A stretch of 20,505 nucleotides of DNA from DIGJ01 sp036658435. GTDB taxonomy: Bacteria; Bacillota; Clostridia; Lachnospirales; Lachnospiraceae. The notes beneath the pieces are model-generated. The model was not told where the DNA came from, ran no database searches, and worked only from the letters and a program-made list of their open reading frames with translations. This document shows positions 1 to 7,370 of the stretch, in pieces; the stretch's first letter is position 1; every line of letters starts with the position of its first letter. A program made the translations under genes and the position numbers. Location of the stretch: the NCBI GenBank assembly GCA_036658435.1, contig JAVXEO010000044.1, positions 1 through 20,505 on the forward strand. The letters run 5' to 3'.

Positions 1-159
1 GAGGATAAGGCAAAATACCGTATGTGGCTTGAAGATGCGGAATCTATAGAGCTTAAGATGAAGGCAATGGATGAAGAAAATGTTGCGGGCGTTGCAGGCT
101 GGAAACTTGGTTTGGAAAGCGCAGATGTGTGGGATGTTATTATTAAGTATGTAAATTAA
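1..159 (+). CDS. C-terminal end of a glycosyl hydrolase family 18-like protein (partial, 5' end outside window)
   Basis: An open frame enters from the left edge and stops at TAA 157-159, giving 52 residues. The tail contains ENVAGVAGWKLGLES followed by DVWDVIIKYVN. This pattern (a late barrel strand with G-x-A/G-x-W and then a short helix ending at VWDVI) is what I know from the C-terminus of clostridial GH18 proteins, which include spore-germination and cell-wall enzymes of the YaaH type. The catalytic DxxDxDxE motif would lie upstream of the window, so activity cannot be judged. The assignment rests only on resemblance of this tail; another secreted TIM-barrel hydrolase is possible. Confidence 0.6.
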   Translation, partial: EDKAKYRMWLEDAESIELKMKAMDEENVAGVAGWKLGLESADVWDVIIKYVN

Positions 160-173
160 AAAAAGAGAAATAT

Positions 174-214
174 AAGACAAGAAAGAGAAGGGTGTCCCTT
201 CTCTTTCTTGTCTT
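174..214. terminator. 19-bp perfect hairpin between convergent genes
   Basis: Positions 174-192 pair perfectly with 196-214 around a 3-nt TGT loop. It lies between the end of the GH18-like gene (+) and the end of selD (-). The + strand side is followed by an A-rich run rather than T's. On the minus strand the hairpin is followed by a T-rich run (complement of 158-173). It therefore best fits a terminator for selD, or a bidirectional one. Confidence 0.55.
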
Positions 215-228
215 AAAATTAAAAATGA

Positions 229-259
229 GCGAGAGTCTGCGAAGCAGACTCTTTATCCT
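229..259. repeat. Dispersed palindromic repeat, copy 1
   Basis: This 31-bp unit recurs at 20058-20088 with one mismatch, in the loop. Its core is a 9-bp inverted repeat (232-240 with 244-252, loop GAA), followed by TTATCCT. It sits just beyond the selD stop codon. A second, weaker dyad (255-260 with 276-281) overlaps that stop. Copies at both ends of the window, both intergenic, suggest a family of intergenic palindromic elements. It may also help terminate selD. Confidence 0.7.
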
Positions 260-280
260 GGGATATCCGGGAAAGCAGGA

Positions 281-1321
281 TTAATAAAAAAGGATGGGCG
301 TTTCTTTTCGTTCTACGACCTGACCAATAATACGAGACCAAGGAGAATACTGTTCCATGCGACTTAAAAATTCTTTCGCATCCTTTTCAGGAAGAGAAAT
401 CAAAAGACCACCGGAAGTCTGGGGATCCAATAAAAGATCCTTTAAATTCTGAGGCAGCGTGTTTTTGCATGTAAATTTATCGGAAAGATAATCTAAATTA
501 TTGTACATGCCTTCGGGGATTATTCCCATAGATGCAAAATCAAGGGCTTCTTCAATTTTTGGAATATCCTGGGTGTAGAGTTCAATGGTGGTATGGCTGC
601 CATCTGCCATTTCAAAGCTATGTCCGGTTAAACTAAATCCGGTTACATCCGTACAAGAATGTACAGAAAGATCTTTCATACACTCTTTTCCGTATTTGTT
701 TAATGTGGTCATAATGGTGCTGATTTTCTTTATTTGTTCTTGGGAAAGGAGTTCTGCTTTTGCAGCGGTATTCATAATACCAAGGCCAATCGGCTTGGTA
801 AGAATTAAAACATCCCCAACTTTGGCATTACTGTTGGTTAAAATCTCTTTTGGATGTGCAAATCCAGTTACACAAAGGCCATATTTAGGGGTGGGATCCG
901 AAATGGTATGCCCCCCGGCAATGACGGCACCGGCTTCGGCAACTTTAGAATAGCCTCCTTCTAAAATGCTTTGCATAATTTCAATATCCAGACAGGAGGG
1001 GAAGCACATAAGGTTCATGGCAGTTGCAGGATTCCCTCCCATAGCATAAACGTCACTCAAAGCATTTGCGGCAGCAATTTGCCCAAAAGTATAAGGATCA
1101 TCCACCATAGGTGGAAAAAAATCAACCGTTTGAATGGCTACGGTATCTTCATTTATTTTATAAACACAGGCATCATCACTTGTGTCAAAACCAATGATAA
1201 GATTGGGATTTTCAAACTTGGGAAGTTTTTCTAAAACGCCATGAAGGACGCCGGGACCGATTTTTGCGGCACATCCGGAAGTTTTCACCAGACTGGTCAA
1301 TGCGACATTACTTTTTTTCAT
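281..1321 (-). CDS. selD: Selenide, water dikinase (selenophosphate synthase), cysteine form
   Basis: SelD converts selenide and ATP to selenophosphate, the activated selenium donor. With the ATG at 1321 the protein is 346 aa, close to the usual ~347. The N-terminus then reads KTSGCAAKIGPG, placing catalytic Cys17 and Lys20 at the same numbers as in E. coli SelD. The longer frame opening at 1360 lacks this agreement, and an AGAAAGG ribosome site precedes 1321. The active-site codon is TGT, so this is the Cys and not the selenocysteine form. AIRS-type ATP-binding features follow: GFDTSDDACVYKI, then a central AGGHTISD-type segment and a late LLLDPQTSGGLLI motif. The gene diverges from a LysR gene and yqeC/yqeB, and no selA or selB lies nearby. 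That fits the known 'orphan selD' role of supplying selenium to a molybdenum hydroxylase rather than, or besides, selenoprotein synthesis. Confidence 0.95.
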   Translation of the reverse strand: MKKSNVALTSLVKTSGCAAKIGPGVLHGVLEKLPKFENPNLIIGFDTSDDACVYKINEDTVAIQTVDFFPPMVDDPYTFGQIAAANALSDVYAMGGNPATAMNLMCFPSCLDIEIMQSILEGGYSKVAEAGAVIAGGHTISDPTPKYGLCVTGFAHPKEILTNSNAKVGDVLILTKPIGLGIMNTAAKAELLSQEQIKKISTIMTTLNKYGKECMKDLSVHSCTDVTGFSLTGHSFEMADGSHTTIELYTQDIPKIEEALDFASMGIIPEGMYNNLDYLSDKFTCKNTLPQNLKDLLLDPQTSGGLLISLPEKDAKEFLSRMEQYSPWSRIIGQVVERKETPILFY

Positions 1322-1380
1322 GATAAAATAACCTTTCTTCTGCAGATTTCGTTGAAACAAGATTTGTTACGAATAAATTT

Positions 1381-1409
1381 ATCATAGCATAAAAAGAAGA
1401 ATAGGGAAA
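1381..1409 (-). promoter_or_regulatory. Candidate selD promoter with extended -10
   Basis: On the minus strand TGC-TATGAT (complement of 1381-1389) forms an extended -10. A weak -35 (TTTCCC, complement of 1404-1409) lies 17 nt upstream. It is about 60 nt before the selD start and about 30 bp from the LysR-type dyad at 1441-1463. Confidence 0.35.
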
Positions 1410-1440
1410 CCGGTATTGATAAATTATAGAAATGCGAGTT

Positions 1441-1463
1441 ACTTATAGATACAATTAATAAGT
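1441..1463. promoter_or_regulatory. Candidate LysR operator, ACTTAT-N11-ATAAGT
   Basis: A perfect 6-bp inverted repeat is separated by 11 nt. It has the T-N11-A geometry recognised by LysR-family regulators. It lies in the 201-bp divergent spacer between selD and the lysR gene. A -10-like TATGAT/TACAAT follows directly (1464-1474) on the lysR side. This placement fits autoregulation and possible joint control of both directions. Confidence 0.5.
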
Positions 1464-1522
1464 TATGATACAATATAAGACAGGCAGGTAAAGAAAATAA
1501 AAAGAAATAAAGAGAGTGATGG

Positions 1523-2452
1523 ATGACTATGGAGTTAAAACAATTAGAGGGTTTTGTAAAAGTAGTGGAATTGGAAAGCTTTTCAAAGGCAGCCCAGAGT
1601 CTATATTTAACACAGCCAACAATTAGTGTACATATTGTTTCTTTGGAAAAAGAATTAAATACCAGACTTTTTGATCGTACTACGAAGAAAGTGAAAACCA
1701 CAAAAGAAGGGGAAAGACTGTATGAATATGCCAAGAATATGTTGGAAATCAGAGAGGATATTCTTCAAGAATTTTATCAGGAAAGACCCATTGGAGAGAA
1801 AATAGAAATAGCGGGTTCCACGATACCCTCTCAACATCTTCTACCTGAAATACTGCCGGAATTTCAAAAGAAATTTAAAAACACCTTTTTTTCTTTAAAC
1901 CAGGGTGATAGTGAATATGTAATGGATGAAATTTTGCGACATAAGATTGACGTTGGATTTGTTGGAATGAAAAAAGAGGACAGCCGGCTTTATTATATTC
2001 CCTTTTATGAAGATCATTTAGTGGTAATTACTCCCAATACAGAAAGATTTCAAAAATTAATAAAGGAAGACCACGCTCTGGAAAAATTAATCAAAGAACC
2101 CATTATTTTACGAGAAAATGGATCCGGAACAAAAAAAGGTGCAGAAAAATTTTTAAATTCTCAGAATATTGATGTAAGAAAACTAAACGTAGTGGGACAT
2201 ATGAACGACCAGGAGATTATAAAACGTTCCGTTAGCAATGGAATGGGGATTTCAATTATTTCAAAAAAATCAGTAATGGATTATGCAAAGGATGGAAAAC
2301 TCCTAATTTATGAACCAGAAGAAGAAAACATTAAGAGAAACTTATATATCGTATTTGATAAAAGGAAAAAACTCAGCCGCATTGAAAAAAATTTCATAGA
2401 ATTTTGTACCAATTTTTATAAAGAAGAAAGGGAGAGTGGGGAAAAAAAATGA
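1523..2452 (+). CDS. LysR-family regulator of the selenium/molybdenum hydroxylase locus
   Basis: This is a 309-aa transcription factor. Residues 1-62 form the winged helix-turn-helix typical of LysR proteins (KQLEGFVKVVELESFSKAA, then LTQPTISVHI). A LysR-substrate type effector domain follows (about 95-300). LysR proteins bind T-N11-A sites as tetramers and often repress their own gene while activating neighbours when an effector binds. The start at 1523 follows an AAAGAGAG ribosome site; ATG 1529, which would begin MELKQLEGF, is an alternative. The stop overlaps the yqeC start (ATGA), so the genes are translationally coupled. LysR regulators are regular companions of selenium-dependent hydroxylase genes, so this one probably controls the local module. 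The effector, perhaps a purine or selenium/molybdenum status, is unknown. Confidence 0.9.
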   Translation: MTMELKQLEGFVKVVELESFSKAAQSLYLTQPTISVHIVSLEKELNTRLFDRTTKKVKTTKEGERLYEYAKNMLEIREDILQEFYQERPIGEKIEIAGSTIPSQHLLPEILPEFQKKFKNTFFSLNQGDSEYVMDEILRHKIDVGFVGMKKEDSRLYYIPFYEDHLVVITPNTERFQKLIKEDHALEKLIKEPIILRENGSGTKKGAEKFLNSQNIDVRKLNVVGHMNDQEIIKRSVSNGMGISIISKKSVMDYAKDGKLLIYEPEEENIKRNLYIVFDKRKKLSRIEKNFIEFCTNFYKEERESGEKK

Positions 2453-3213
2453 AGGTGATTTTACCCGGAGAAATAGAATGGAGGGAATTGGGAGCGTTAG
2501 AGGCATTTGGTATTCCCAAAAACCAACCGGTTATTATTTCCATTGTGGGTGCAGGAGGAAAGACAACGACCTTGGAGGCATTGGCAGAAGATTATGTAAA
2601 GAACCGGAGAAAAGCAGTGGTTACCACAACAACCCATATGTTTTATCCGGAAAACAAATGGAGATTTACAGAAAGTGAAGAACCTGATGAAATTGCCGAT
2701 CTGGTAAAGCAGCAGGAGGTACTATGGGTTGGAAAAGCATGTGAAAACAATAAATTCAAACAACCGAATCCTAACGTTATGGAATATTTATGTAAGGGAG
2801 AAGTATCTGTGTTAGTGGAAGGAGATGGATCCAAACGCCTTCCTTTTAAAGTTCCGGGAGAAAAAGAACCGGTGCTTGCAGACAACACCTCTTATGTAAT
2901 TGGGGTTTTAGGACTGGATGGATTAAAACAAAAGATTTCCAAGGTCTGTTTTAGAAAAGAGATGGTTTCTTCTTTTCTGAATAAAACACAGGAGGACTGT
3001 TTGACCGAAGAGGATTTTGCTAAGGTAATTGGAAGTAAAGAAGGGCTGAAAAAGAAGGTTGCAGAGTGGATGCATTATATAGTAGTATTGAATAAAGCAG
3101 ATACAAAAGAAAAAATAGAGAGTGCCTTTCAAATTCGAAGACAGGTATTGGAGTATGGAATTGAGAACGTATATATTACGTCTTATGAGGGAAAGGAAGG
3201 AAAAATAGTATGA
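2449..3213 (+). CDS. yqeC: YqeC family selenium cofactor biosynthesis protein
   Basis: This 254-aa protein matches the YqeC family found with selenium-dependent molybdenum hydroxylases. Visible features are a P-loop-like SIVGAGGKTTT (residues 31-41), TTTTHMFYP (59-67), the acidic EGDGSK motif (124-129) and a GTPase-like VLNKADT near residue 212. The P-loop suggests nucleotide binding, but the reaction is not established; a role in making or inserting the selenium-containing molybdenum cofactor is inferred from the family's distribution. It overlaps lysR upstream and yqeB downstream by 4 bp each (ATGA), so the three are translationally coupled. Confidence 0.85.
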   Translation: MKVILPGEIEWRELGALEAFGIPKNQPVIISIVGAGGKTTTLEALAEDYVKNRRKAVVTTTTHMFYPENKWRFTESEEPDEIADLVKQQEVLWVGKACENNKFKQPNPNVMEYLCKGEVSVLVEGDGSKRLPFKVPGEKEPVLADNTSYVIGVLGLDGLKQKISKVCFRKEMVSSFLNKTQEDCLTEEDFAKVIGSKEGLKKKVAEWMHYIVVLNKADTKEKIESAFQIRRQVLEYGIENVYITSYEGKEGKIV

Positions 3214-3998
3214 AGATTTTAATTAAAGGTGCAGGAGATCTGGCTACAGGAATTGCCGTTCGTCTTCTTCGAGCAGGGTATTCGGTATTAATGACAGAAA
3301 CAGCCATTCCAACCACCGTTCGAAGAACGGTAGCTTTTTCCAGAGTGGTCTATGATGGAGAAGCCATCATTGAGGGTGTGAAAGGGGTATTGGCTCAAAA
3401 TATGGAAGAAGTGGAAGCACTTCAAAAAAAGGGAATCATTCCGGTTATAGTAGATGAAAAGGCAGAAATAAAGCAGATACTTCATCCGGATATTATTATA
3501 GATGCCATAATTGCAAAGAAAAATTTGGGAACAACAAGAGAGGAAGCACCCATGGTAATTGGAGTGGGACCCGGATTTGAAGCAGGAAAAGATTGCCATG
3601 CTGTTATTGAGACAAAACGGGGACACTATTTGGGAAGTGTAATTTGGAAAGGCTCGGCAATTCCCAATACGGGAGTTCCGGGAGATGTTGGAGGATTTAC
3701 AACGGAGAGAATTATTCGTGCTACGGCGGATGGTATTTTTGAACCAATTGCGGAAATTGGAGAAATTGTAAAGAAGGATCAAGTGGTAGCATTTTCAGGA
3801 GGAGAACCGGTGCATGCACTTATGTCCGGGATTGTAAGAGGAATGCTGCAGCCGGGAGTTAGAGTTGTGAAGGGGATGAAATCGGGGGATATTGATGCAA
3901 GATGTGAACAAAAACACTGTTATACCATATCCGATAAAGCAAGAGCAATTGGAGGAGCGGTATTAGAAGTTGTGTCCTATTATGAGCATAAATTGTGA
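3210..3998 (+). CDS. yqeB: YqeB family selenium-dependent molybdenum hydroxylase accessory protein
   Basis: This 262-aa protein has an N-terminal Rossmann-like nucleotide-binding segment, IKGAGDLATGIAVRLLRAGY (residues 5-24). A conserved GVGPGFEAGKDCHAVIET segment (118-135) and KGSAIPNTGVPGDVGG (147-162) follow. Its family is a hallmark of genomes with an orphan selD and a selenium-dependent molybdenum hydroxylase. The N-terminus is reminiscent of XdhC-like molybdenum cofactor chaperones. The likely role is in maturing the labile selenium ligand of the cofactor, but the chemistry is unknown. Cys129 in the DCH motif is a candidate selenium carrier; that is my inference. It starts inside the end of yqeC and is followed after 13 bp by the nucleotidyltransferase. 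Confidence 0.88.
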   Translation: MKILIKGAGDLATGIAVRLLRAGYSVLMTETAIPTTVRRTVAFSRVVYDGEAIIEGVKGVLAQNMEEVEALQKKGIIPVIVDEKAEIKQILHPDIIIDAIIAKKNLGTTREEAPMVIGVGPGFEAGKDCHAVIETKRGHYLGSVIWKGSAIPNTGVPGDVGGFTTERIIRATADGIFEPIAEIGEIVKKDQVVAFSGGEPVHALMSGIVRGMLQPGVRVVKGMKSGDIDARCEQKHCYTISDKARAIGGAVLEVVSYYEHKL

Positions 3999-4011
3999 AG
4001 AAAGGTAATAT

Positions 4012-4590
4012 TTGTCCATGAAAAAAAAGGTTGGTTTGGTTGTTCTGGCAGCAGGGAGCAGTCTGCGCTATCAGGGAATTAAATTATTGGATGAAATCGA
4101 TGGAAAGAAGATGTACCGGTATATTTTAGATACACTAAAAGATACCAAAATGGAACCAAAAGTTATGGTTACACAGTATGAAGAGATTGCACAAGAGGCA
4201 GAAAAAGAAGGATTTTGTGTGGTTATGAATCATAAACCGGAAGAGGGCATTTCTCGTTCCATTCGACTTGGGATGGAAAAAATTCTGGAAGGGTATCCCG
4301 AAATAGAAGGAATGATGTTTAGCGTTTCAGACCAGCCTTATATAAAAAAAGAGACCATTCAGGAAATAGTACAAGCCTTTTGCGACGATAAAGGGCAGAT
4401 TGTCAGTGCTGCTTATGAAGAAATATCGGGAAATCCTTGTGTTTTTAATAAGTCCTATTTTAAGGAATTGCTATGCCTGGAAGGGGACCGTGGAGGAAAA
4501 TGTGTGATAAAAAACCATGGTGGAGAGGTGTTTTATCTACAAATAAACAATAAAAAAGAGCTTCAGGATATTGATATAAAAAATGTGTAA
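4012..4590 (+). CDS. MocA-like molybdenum cofactor nucleotidyltransferase
   Basis: This 192-aa protein has a GT-A nucleotidyltransferase fold. The signature VVLAAGSSLRYQGIKLL (residues 9-25) contains the LAAGxSxR...K motif that binds the NTP, and SVSDQPYI holds the DQP motif typical of MocA/MobA enzymes. MocA-type proteins transfer CMP to molybdopterin to make the cytosine dinucleotide cofactor used by xanthine dehydrogenase-family hydroxylases, which fits the next gene. Start choice: TTG at 4012 lies 6 nt after AAAGG, while ATG at 4018 lies 12 nt after it. I kept TTG; both give nearly the same protein. This is the last gene of the lysR-yqeC-yqeB unit. Confidence 0.82.
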   Translation: MSMKKKVGLVVLAAGSSLRYQGIKLLDEIDGKKMYRYILDTLKDTKMEPKVMVTQYEEIAQEAEKEGFCVVMNHKPEEGISRSIRLGMEKILEGYPEIEGMMFSVSDQPYIKKETIQEIVQAFCDDKGQIVSAAYEEISGNPCVFNKSYFKELLCLEGDRGGKCVIKNHGGEVFYLQINNKKELQDIDIKNV

Positions 4591-4598
4591 TGAGAAGT

Positions 4599-4670
4599 TA
4601 CAAAAAAATTGTACAAACCTAAAAAAAATTGGCGGTTTTAGTTGAAGTTTTTTCATTTCTATGGTAATCT
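4599..4670 (+). promoter_or_regulatory. Candidate xdh promoter and dyads
   Basis: The 142-bp gap before the dehydrogenase holds TTGAAG (4642-4647), 17 nt, then TAATCT (4665-4670) preceded by TG, a possible extended -10. Just upstream is CTAAAA-N11-TTTTAG (4619-4641), a dyad with LysR-like spacing. A small TACAA-N5-TTGTA dyad lies at 4599-4613. The arms are A/T-rich, so chance is a serious alternative. The gap suggests the enzyme has its own promoter separate from the accessory genes. Confidence 0.3.
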
Positions 4671-4732
4671 GTCAGTATTAGAATAGATTATTTGGTGTGG
4701 TTATGTAGTTTCCACGAAAAGGAGAGGTTAGG

Positions 4733-7288
4733 ATGTTTACATTAAAAGTAAATGGAACTTTAGTTGAAGTTGAGAATGACAAAAAGCTGATGCGTCTGCT
4801 TCGAGATGACCTAAAACTAAAGTCCGTAAAAGACGGATGTAGTGAAGGTGCTTGTGGTACCTGTACTATATTGGCAGATGGAAAGCCGGTGAAATCTTGT
4901 GTTCAGATGGCATCGAAGTTTGTAGGAAAAGAAATTTTGACCGTGGAAGGATTGTCTCAACGGGAAAAGGAAGTTTTTGTATTTGCTTTCGGAGAAGTAG
5001 GTGCGGTTCAATGTGGTTTCTGTATTCCGGGAATGGTTCTATGCGGAAAATCGTTATTAGACACCAATAACGATCCAAGCAGACCGGAAGTGGCTTTTGC
5101 AATTCGGAACAATATCTGCCGTTGCACCGGATACAAGAAGATCATTGATGGTATCGTCTTAGCCGGAAAAATGCTTCGTGAGAATCTTCCTATTCCAGAA
5201 GCAGAAAAGGAAGTAAAAGTAGGTTCCTATATGCATCGGATTGATGTAGAAGGCAAGGTACTTGGAACCGGAGAGTATGTAGATGATATTGAAATCGAAG
5301 GTATGATTTATGGTAGTGCCGTTCGTTCAAAATATCCAAGAGCAATTGTAAAAGCCATACATGGAGAGAAAGCGAAAGCGCTGGAAGGTGTAGTTGGAGT
5401 ATTTACAACAGAAGACATACCGGGTAAAAATAAAGTGGGTCATTTGAAACAGGACTGGGACACCATGATTGCAGTAGGGGAAACAACCCACTACTTAGGA
5501 GATAGTATTTGCCTTGTTGCGGCGGAGACTCCGGAAATTCTGGAGGCAGCAAAAAAGTTAATTGAAGTGGAATATGAAGAATTAGAACCGGTTACGGATC
5601 CATTTGAGGCATTAAAAGAAGGCGCGCCCCTTGTTCATAGAGAGGGTAATCTTTTAGCCCATGAACATTTGACAAAAGGCAATGCAGAAGAAGTGATTGC
5701 AAAATCCAAATATAAAGTAACAAAAAAATATGAAACACCTTGGACAGAACATGCATTCCTTGAACCGGAAGCGGCGGTAGCGATGCCTTTTGATGAGGGC
5801 GTTTATATTTATTCAACCGACCAGGGAGCTTACGATACCCGCCATGAAACTTCTATTTTACTGGGACTTCCGGTAGAAAAGGTTATCGTAGAAAACAAGT
5901 TAGTAGGGGGCGGCTTCGGAGGAAAAGAAGACGTTACGGTGCAGCATCTTGCCGGTTTGATTGCATTCCTTACAAAGCGTGTGGTAAAGGTTAAACTGAC
6001 CCGTGCAGAAAGTATGCTTGTACACCCTAAACGTCATCCTATGTCTATGGAGTTTACAACAGCCTGTGATGAGAACGGCTATTTAACGGCAATGAAAGCA
6101 ACCGTTATAGCGGATACCGGAGCGTATGCATCTCTTGGTGGACCGGTTCTTCAAAGAGCATGTACCCATGCTGCAGGTCCCTATAATTATCAAAACATTG
6201 ATATTGATGGAAAAGCAATTTATACCAATAACCCACCGGCTGGGGCATTCCGTGGATTTGGTGTAACCCAGACCTGCTTTGCTACCGAATGTAATTTAAA
6301 CCTACTTGCCGAGATGGCAGGTATTTCTCCCTGGGAGATTCGCTACCGCAATGCAATTCGTCCGGGACAAGTACTTCCAAACGCCCAGATTGCAGATGCA
6401 TCTACCGGATTAGCAGAAACTTTGGAAGCGGTTAAAGACGTATTTGAACAAAATAAGTATGTCGGTGTTGCCTGTGCCATGAAGAATGCCGGCGTCGGTG
6501 TTGGAATTCCGGATACCGGACGTGTACGGTTAATTGTACGGGATGGTAAGATTCATATTCATGCAGGAGCTTCTTGTATTGGACAGGGTGTAGGTACGGT
6601 GTTGGTGCAGATTGTTTGTGAAACCACAGGACTTACTACAGATAAGGTAATCTTCCATTCTTCCGATACCAAGATAGCACCGGATTCCGGTACCACTTCA
6701 GGCTCAAGACAGACTTTAGTAACAGGAGAAGCCGGAAGAAGAGCCGCGGAAGAACTAAAGAAAGCATTGATTGGAAAGACGCTTAATGACCTTGCAAATG
6801 AACAGGAATTTTATGGTGAATATTTAGCAAAGACAGACAAAATGGGAGCGGAAGGAATTGAAAATCCGGTATCTCATGTTGCTTATGGATATGCAACCCA
6901 GGTCTGCGTTTTGAATGAAGATGGAACGGTACAAAAAGTGGTTGCAGCTCATGATGTAGGAAAAGCGGTAAATCCAAAGTCCGTAGAAGGCCAGATTGAG
7001 GGCGGTGTGGTTATGTCCTTAGGATATGCACTTACTGAAAAATATCCATTAGTAAAAGGAGTGCCTACCGGAAAATATGGAACCATTGGTTTGTTCCGGG
7101 CAAATAAAGTACCGGAAGTAGAGAGTATTATTATTGAGAAACCGGGTATTGATGTAGCATATGGAGCCATTGGAATTGGTGAAATTACATCCATTCCTAC
7201 GGCACCGGCAGTACAGGGAGCTTATTATAAATTCGATGGCGAATTTAGAACAAGCCTGCCACTGGCACATACACCCTATGAAAAGTAA
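4733..7288 (+). CDS. Selenium-dependent xanthine dehydrogenase (molybdenum hydroxylase, fused 2Fe-2S and Mo domains)
   Basis: This 851-aa hydroxylase is of the xanthine dehydrogenase family. Residues 1-75 form a plant-type 2Fe-2S ferredoxin domain (Cys36, 41, 44, 56). Residues about 80-150 form the second 2Fe-2S domain (Cys94, 97, 129, 131). The molybdopterin part follows: GGGFGGKED (392-400), AFRGFG (505-510) with the arginine expected in the substrate pocket, GQG near 618-620, GSRQT (657-661) and GIGE (814-817), where Glu817 should be the catalytic base. No FAD domain lies between the Fe-S and Mo parts, so electrons must leave to a separate acceptor. This architecture and its place beside selD, yqeB and yqeC match the selenium-dependent xanthine dehydrogenase family, whose selenium is a labile cofactor ligand. 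Xanthine or hypoxanthine is the likely substrate, though other N-heterocycles are possible. The start follows AAAGGAGAGG. Confidence 0.93.
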   Translation: MFTLKVNGTLVEVENDKKLMRLLRDDLKLKSVKDGCSEGACGTCTILADGKPVKSCVQMASKFVGKEILTVEGLSQREKEVFVFAFGEVGAVQCGFCIPGMVLCGKSLLDTNNDPSRPEVAFAIRNNICRCTGYKKIIDGIVLAGKMLRENLPIPEAEKEVKVGSYMHRIDVEGKVLGTGEYVDDIEIEGMIYGSAVRSKYPRAIVKAIHGEKAKALEGVVGVFTTEDIPGKNKVGHLKQDWDTMIAVGETTHYLGDSICLVAAETPEILEAAKKLIEVEYEELEPVTDPFEALKEGAPLVHREGNLLAHEHLTKGNAEEVIAKSKYKVTKKYETPWTEHAFLEPEAAVAMPFDEGVYIYSTDQGAYDTRHETSILLGLPVEKVIVENKLVGGGFGGKEDVTVQHLAGLIAFLTKRVVKVKLTRAESMLVHPKRHPMSMEFTTACDENGYLTAMKATVIADTGAYASLGGPVLQRACTHAAGPYNYQNIDIDGKAIYTNNPPAGAFRGFGVTQTCFATECNLNLLAEMAGISPWEIRYRNAIRPGQVLPNAQIADASTGLAETLEAVKDVFEQNKYVGVACAMKNAGVGVGIPDTGRVRLIVRDGKIHIHAGASCIGQGVGTVLVQIVCETTGLTTDKVIFHSSDTKIAPDSGTTSGSRQTLVTGEAGRRAAEELKKALIGKTLNDLANEQEFYGEYLAKTDKMGAEGIENPVSHVAYGYATQVCVLNEDGTVQKVVAAHDVGKAVNPKSVEGQIEGGVVMSLGYALTEKYPLVKGVPTGKYGTIGLFRANKVPEVESIIIEKPGIDVAYGAIGIGEITSIPTAPAVQGAYYKFDGEFRTSLPLAHTPYEK

Positions 7289-7303
7289 AATAATATAAAT
7301 AAA

Positions 7304-7353
7304 AAACCAAGAGCGTTGTAAAATCCAAATGAGATTTGCAACGCTCTTGGTTT
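7304..7353. terminator. 15-bp hairpin after xdh, abutting the next ribosome site
   Basis: Positions 7304-7318 pair perfectly with 7339-7353, with a further AAATC/GATTT pairing inside the loop. On the + strand it ends in TTT, and one base later the AAAGGAG ribosome site (7355-7361) of the next gene begins. It lacks a long T tract on + but has a T-rich run on the minus side. It probably ends or trims the dehydrogenase mRNA, and could also influence access to the next gene's ribosome site. Confidence 0.55.
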
Positions 7354-7370
7354 GAAAGGAGTTTTGATTT

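Noticed and set aside
585..1234. Open frames on the + strand opposite selD
   Set aside because: They lie wholly inside selD on the other strand, lack ribosome sites and resemble no protein family.
1261..1321. Selenocysteine at the SelD active site
   Set aside because: The codon is TGT (Cys), and the frame has no in-frame TGA.
1322..1360. Longer selD start at 1360
   Set aside because: The ATG at 1321 has the ribosome site and gives the usual length and catalytic Cys17/Lys20 numbering.
4591..4732. Purine riboswitch before the xanthine dehydrogenase-type gene
   Set aside because: I looked for the conserved junction and loop sequences of guanine-class riboswitches and found none.
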